64,000 bases of DNA from Nonomuraea rubra. GTDB taxonomy: Bacteria > Actinomycetota > Actinomycetes > Streptosporangiales > Streptosporangiaceae. The stretch lies in the NCBI RefSeq assembly GCF_014207985.1, contig NZ_JACHMI010000001.1, forward strand, positions 6,493,001-6,557,000. The letters are read 5' to 3'. The position numbers and the translations under genes are program-made. The notes beneath the pieces are model-generated. The model was not told where the DNA came from. It saw only the letters and a list, made by a program, of their open reading frames with translations, and did no database searches. Below are positions 61,354 to 64,000 of this stretch, piece by piece (position 1 is the first letter of the stretch; the number at the start of each line of letters is the position of its first letter).

Positions 61354-62579
61354 CTGAGGTCCTTTACGATTTGGCCAGCCTGGATTACGAGGACGGCGCT
61401 GGTGGGGTCGGAGAACAGTTCTGGGTCTTCGAGCGGGTTGCCGTTCCAAAGAACGAGGTCTGCCTGCGCGCCGGGAGTGATGACACCCACCTGGCCGGAC
61501 AGGCCGAGGATCTCGGCGTTGGTCTGGGTCGCCGCCACGAGCGCTTCCATCGGCGTCTCGAGGGCTGCGCGGAGGCTGAGTTCTTTGCCGCGACAGTCCT
61601 GAGCCGGACCGATGAGATCGGAACCCAGCCCGATCCGCACTCCGGCCTCCTTGGCGACAGCGAGCGCCTCGGTCATCCGCTCACGGACACCCAGCACACG
61701 ATCGCGGACCGGCTCGCCGAGGCCGGCTTCCGCGGGGTCGTGCAGCAGTCGCTCGACGACGGCGAACGTGGGCACAAGGGCGACCCCGCGCGTGGCCATC
61801 AAGGCGGCCGTGGGCTCATCGAGGTCGGTGCCGTGCTCGACACAGCGCGCCCCGGCCTCGACCGCGTTCCGAATGCCCTCATTGTTGTGGGCGTGAACCG
61901 TCACGTAAGTGCCCCGTGCCGCGGCTTCCTGCACAGCGACGGCGATCTCCTCCACGGTGAACTGGGTGTCGGTCAGCCGGTCGTGAGCGCTGACCACTCC
62001 CCCGGTCACACAGAGCTTCAGGAAGGAGGCTCCGCGGCGGAAGGCCTCACGTACGTTGCCTCGCAGCTCGTCCGCGTTGCCCGACATCATGGACAGGGCA
62101 CACAGACCCGGAAGGTGATGGCCGCTCCACAGCTCGGTGGGTTCCCAGTCGGCTCCGTAGTAGCCGTGCCCACCGATCTGGCACTGCACCGGTCCGCATG
62201 ACAGGACGCGCGGTCCCCTGACCTTGCCCTTCGCGATCGTGGTGACGACGCCACCGTCGATCCCGCCGGTGTCCCGGACGGTCGTGAAGCCGGCGTCGAG
62301 CGCTGCGCCGGCCGTGGCGAAGATGTCCGCCGCGATCTCGGCGGCACTGATCTGGAACGAGAACTGCGGCTGGATCGGGCTCGACAGGCCCAGGTGAACG
62401 TGCGCGTCGATCAGGCCGGGCGTCATCGTCAGTCCCCCGGCGTCGAGTCGCTCGCCAGGTTCGCCACCGGAGGCCCCGAGCTGGGTGATCCGCCCGTCTT
62501 CGACGGTGACGTCGACGTCTATGGGATCGCGCCCCGTCCCGTCGGCGACCACCGCGCCGACCACCTGCAAACGTCCCAC
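61350..62579 (-). CDS. Metal-dependent amidohydrolase
   Basis: 409 residues of the imidazolonepropionase/prolidase-like amidohydrolase group: first metal pair HVHLG near residue 60, bridging Lys in FLKLCVTGG, His in VHAHNNEG and CVEHGTDLD, and the last metal Asp in GLGSDLIG near residue 315. Members cleave N-acyl amino acids, dipeptides or cyclic amides. GTG 62579 has GGAGGG eight bases before it. First gene of the operon, divergent from a TetR-family regulator. Confidence 0.88.
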   Translation of the reverse strand: MGRLQVVGAVVADGTGRDPIDVDVTVEDGRITQLGASGGEPGERLDAGGLTMTPGLIDAHVHLGLSSPIQPQFSFQISAAEIAADIFATAGAALDAGFTTVRDTGGIDGGVVTTIAKGKVRGPRVLSCGPVQCQIGGHGYYGADWEPTELWSGHHLPGLCALSMMSGNADELRGNVREAFRRGASFLKLCVTGGVVSAHDRLTDTQFTVEEIAVAVQEAAARGTYVTVHAHNNEGIRNAVEAGARCVEHGTDLDEPTAALMATRGVALVPTFAVVERLLHDPAEAGLGEPVRDRVLGVRERMTEALAVAKEAGVRIGLGSDLIGPAQDCRGKELSLRAALETPMEALVAATQTNAEILGLSGQVGVITPGAQADLVLWNGNPLEDPELFSDPTSAVLVIQAGQIVKDLR

Positions 62580-62671
62580 GAGTCGTTCCCTCCGCCGTCG
62601 CGAGCTGACTGCGACCATGTACGAAGCAACACGGACCGCCAGAAATCTTTTCCAATGGATAAACTGTAGGA

Positions 62672-63325
62672 GTGATCCTGTCAACCACGGAACGCAAAGG
62701 CGACGCACGCGAGCGCCTCCTGGCCCGGCTCCTCGCCACCTTCGACGAGGCCCTTCCCTCACCGGAGGTGTCGCTCCGCGAGATCGCCGCCCGGACCGAG
62801 ACCAGCCACGCCCTCCTGCGATACCACTTCGGGTCACTCCCGGGCGTCCTGGCGGCCATGCTCAAGGCACAGCGATCTCGTGACAACGAGGCCCTTTTCG
62901 CAGCCGCCCAGCAGGGCACCTTCGCCAACCTCGTTGTGGCGATCTGGCGGACCTACACGCGCCCGGAGCAGTTGTCGCGTGTCCGCGGCTTCTTCCACGT
63001 CGTAGGACTGGCCGCGTACAGGCCGGAGGACTTCGGCGAGTTCATCGACTCGCTCGACGACCTGACCAAAATGCTGGCCTCACTCGCGGAACGCGAAGGG
63101 CACGACACCGGGGAAGCGCTGAACATGGCCACCGTCGCCGTTGCCGCGATCCGCGGCCTGCTCTTACAGGAAGTCCTGACTCCAGGAGTCCACTCGGAGG
63201 ACGCCGTCGACTTGATCCTGCGCATGCTCCCCGGCAACGCGGCCGGTGTTCACTCAGGCGATGGAGTACGCCCGCACCCTCAAGCAGGCCGTCCCGCACC
63301 GGCGCGTGATCGTCATGGTGCATGA
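62672..63325 (+). CDS. TetR-family regulator with an overwritten C-terminus
   Basis: 217 residues. HTH near residues 30-55 (SLREIAARTETSHALLRYHFGSLPGVLAAML) and a normal TetR helical domain to about residue 188 (AVDLILRML). The last 30 residues (VHSGDGVRPHPQAGRPAPAR...) are the out-of-frame reading of a resolvase remnant, so the native end has been replaced. GTG 62672 with TAGGA directly before it; a TAAACT -10-like element lies close, suggesting a leaderless or nearly leaderless mRNA. Likely controls the divergent amidohydrolase operon. Confidence 0.8.
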   Translation: MILSTTERKGDARERLLARLLATFDEALPSPEVSLREIAARTETSHALLRYHFGSLPGVLAAMLKAQRSRDNEALFAAAQQGTFANLVVAIWRTYTRPEQLSRVRGFFHVVGLAAYRPEDFGEFIDSLDDLTKMLASLAEREGHDTGEALNMATVAVAAIRGLLLQEVLTPGVHSEDAVDLILRMLPGNAAGVHSGDGVRPHPQAGRPAPARDRHGA

Positions 63326-63470
63326 GATGAAGCGAACTTCGATCTGGGCCCCAAAGAGGGCCAGTTCATGTTCGCGGTCCTGGCTGCGGCCGCGGACCAC
63401 GAACTGCAGCTGCGAGCCGAGCGCCAGTCCGAGGGCATGACCGCCGCCAAGCGCCGCGAGGCCACCGGTG
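63246..63470 (+). pseudogene. Serine recombinase (resolvase) remnant
   Basis: Two pieces in different frames match resolvases: EYARTLKQAVPHRRVIVMVHEMKR, and GPKEGQFMFAVLAAAADHEL followed by RAERQSEGMTAAKRREATGG. The N-terminal catalytic Ser and the C-terminal HTH are missing. Confidence 0.7.
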
Positions 63471-63477
63471 GAGCGCA

Positions 63478-64000
63478 GAGGGCGACGCCCACGCGCTGGC
63501 TGACATGGTCCGCACCCGCCGCCACCAGTTGCTGGAGGGGGCTGGGGACTCCGAGGTCGCCGATGCGGTCAAGGTCGTCACGCGGGCCCACCAGACGCTG
63601 TTGTGGGAACGCACCCGTCACCTGCTGCGGTTGCGGGTCGCCTTGCGCGATGACTTCCCCGCCGCGCTGGAGGCCTACAAGCCCCTTGGCCTCACCTCCG
63701 AGGCAGTGTTGCGGCTGCTGGTCAAGGCGCCTGCCCCCGCGACCGCGGCCAAGCTCACGATCAGTCAGATCGGCGCCGCGCTCAAGGGTCGCCGGGACAT
63801 CCCGGCCAAAGCCGAGGCCATCCAGAACGTGCTGCGCTCCGAGCAACTCGGCCAGGCCGACCTGGTCACCAACGCCTATGCCTCGACAGTCCGGGCCCTG
63901 GCCGCGGTCATCACCACCCTCAACGCCGAGATCAAGACACTCGAAGGCGAGGTCGAGGCGCATTTGGTCAGCACCCGGACGCCGAGGTCATCCTCAGCCA
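63478..64000 (+). pseudogene. IS110-family transposase fragment (runs off the window)
   Basis: Reads LADMVRTRRHQLLEGAGDSEVADAVKVVTRAHQTLLWERTRH..., AATAAKLTISQIGAALKGRR and LAAVITTLNAEIKTLEGEVEAH, the middle of an IS110 transposase with its coiled segment. The DEDD N-terminus is absent, and near 63962 one missing base shifts the frame (FGQHPDAEVILS continues in another frame). Confidence 0.82.

Overview
The window is high-GC actinobacterial DNA with frequent GTG/TTG starts, ATGA/GTGA gene overlaps, an ECF42-type sigma factor, SARP and TetR regulators and iron and zinc operators of actinobacterial type. Gene content fits a Streptosporangiales/Nonomuraea-like genome, but this is inference from style and families; no rRNA or other marker gene is present.

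Positions 1-24 kb are mostly ordinary chromosome: an ABC exporter, a Thg1-like and an Rsm22-like RNA enzyme, small membrane proteins, a TetR/FrnE-like divergent pair, hydrolases, a DUF4180/excisionase-HTH pair, and a tightly overlapping four-gene operon (12.4-16.3 kb: acyl-adenylating enzyme, small alpha/beta-barrel protein, GNAT-like protein, nitroreductase-like protein) that looks like a small uncharacterised biosynthetic cassette. An ECF42 sigma factor, an ArsR/SRPBCC pair, a metallophosphoesterase and an iron-box-controlled siderophore-binding lipoprotein follow.

Positions 24.4-33.4 kb hold the most striking locus. One minus-strand operon encodes a prolyl-oligopeptidase, an 18-residue peptide (28123-28179) missed by normal gene callers, an MccB-like E1 enzyme with an N-terminal peptide-clamp domain, an MFS exporter and a nitric oxide synthase. 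Genes overlap at the POP/peptide and MFS/NOS junctions. A divergent SARP/NB-ARC regulator sits next to it. Together these look like a microcin-C/pantocin-like peptide pathway coupled to NO production, a combination I do not recognise.

Positions 33.4-37.7 kb are a Zur-box-controlled azt-type zinc uptake operon (permease, AztD-like lipoprotein, AztC-like binding protein, second AztD-like lipoprotein) with no ATPase gene in the window.

From about 38 kb to the end is an accessory island full of insertion sequences and broken genes: an eroded ISAzo13 copy, a 5'-damaged XRE regulator with a GNAT gene, a tyrosine recombinase, an oxidoreductase/winged-helix operon with a divergent WYL regulator and a perfect operator palindrome, an IS30 element at a chimeric junction, an IS256 element carrying an IS5-family insertion and an ISAzo13 insertion (both with 3-bp target duplications), a lower-GC patch with a tubulin-like gene, a three-gene amidohydrolase/esterase/FAD-oxidase operon with a divergent TetR gene whose 3' end has been overwritten by a resolvase remnant, and an IS110 fragment at the right edge.
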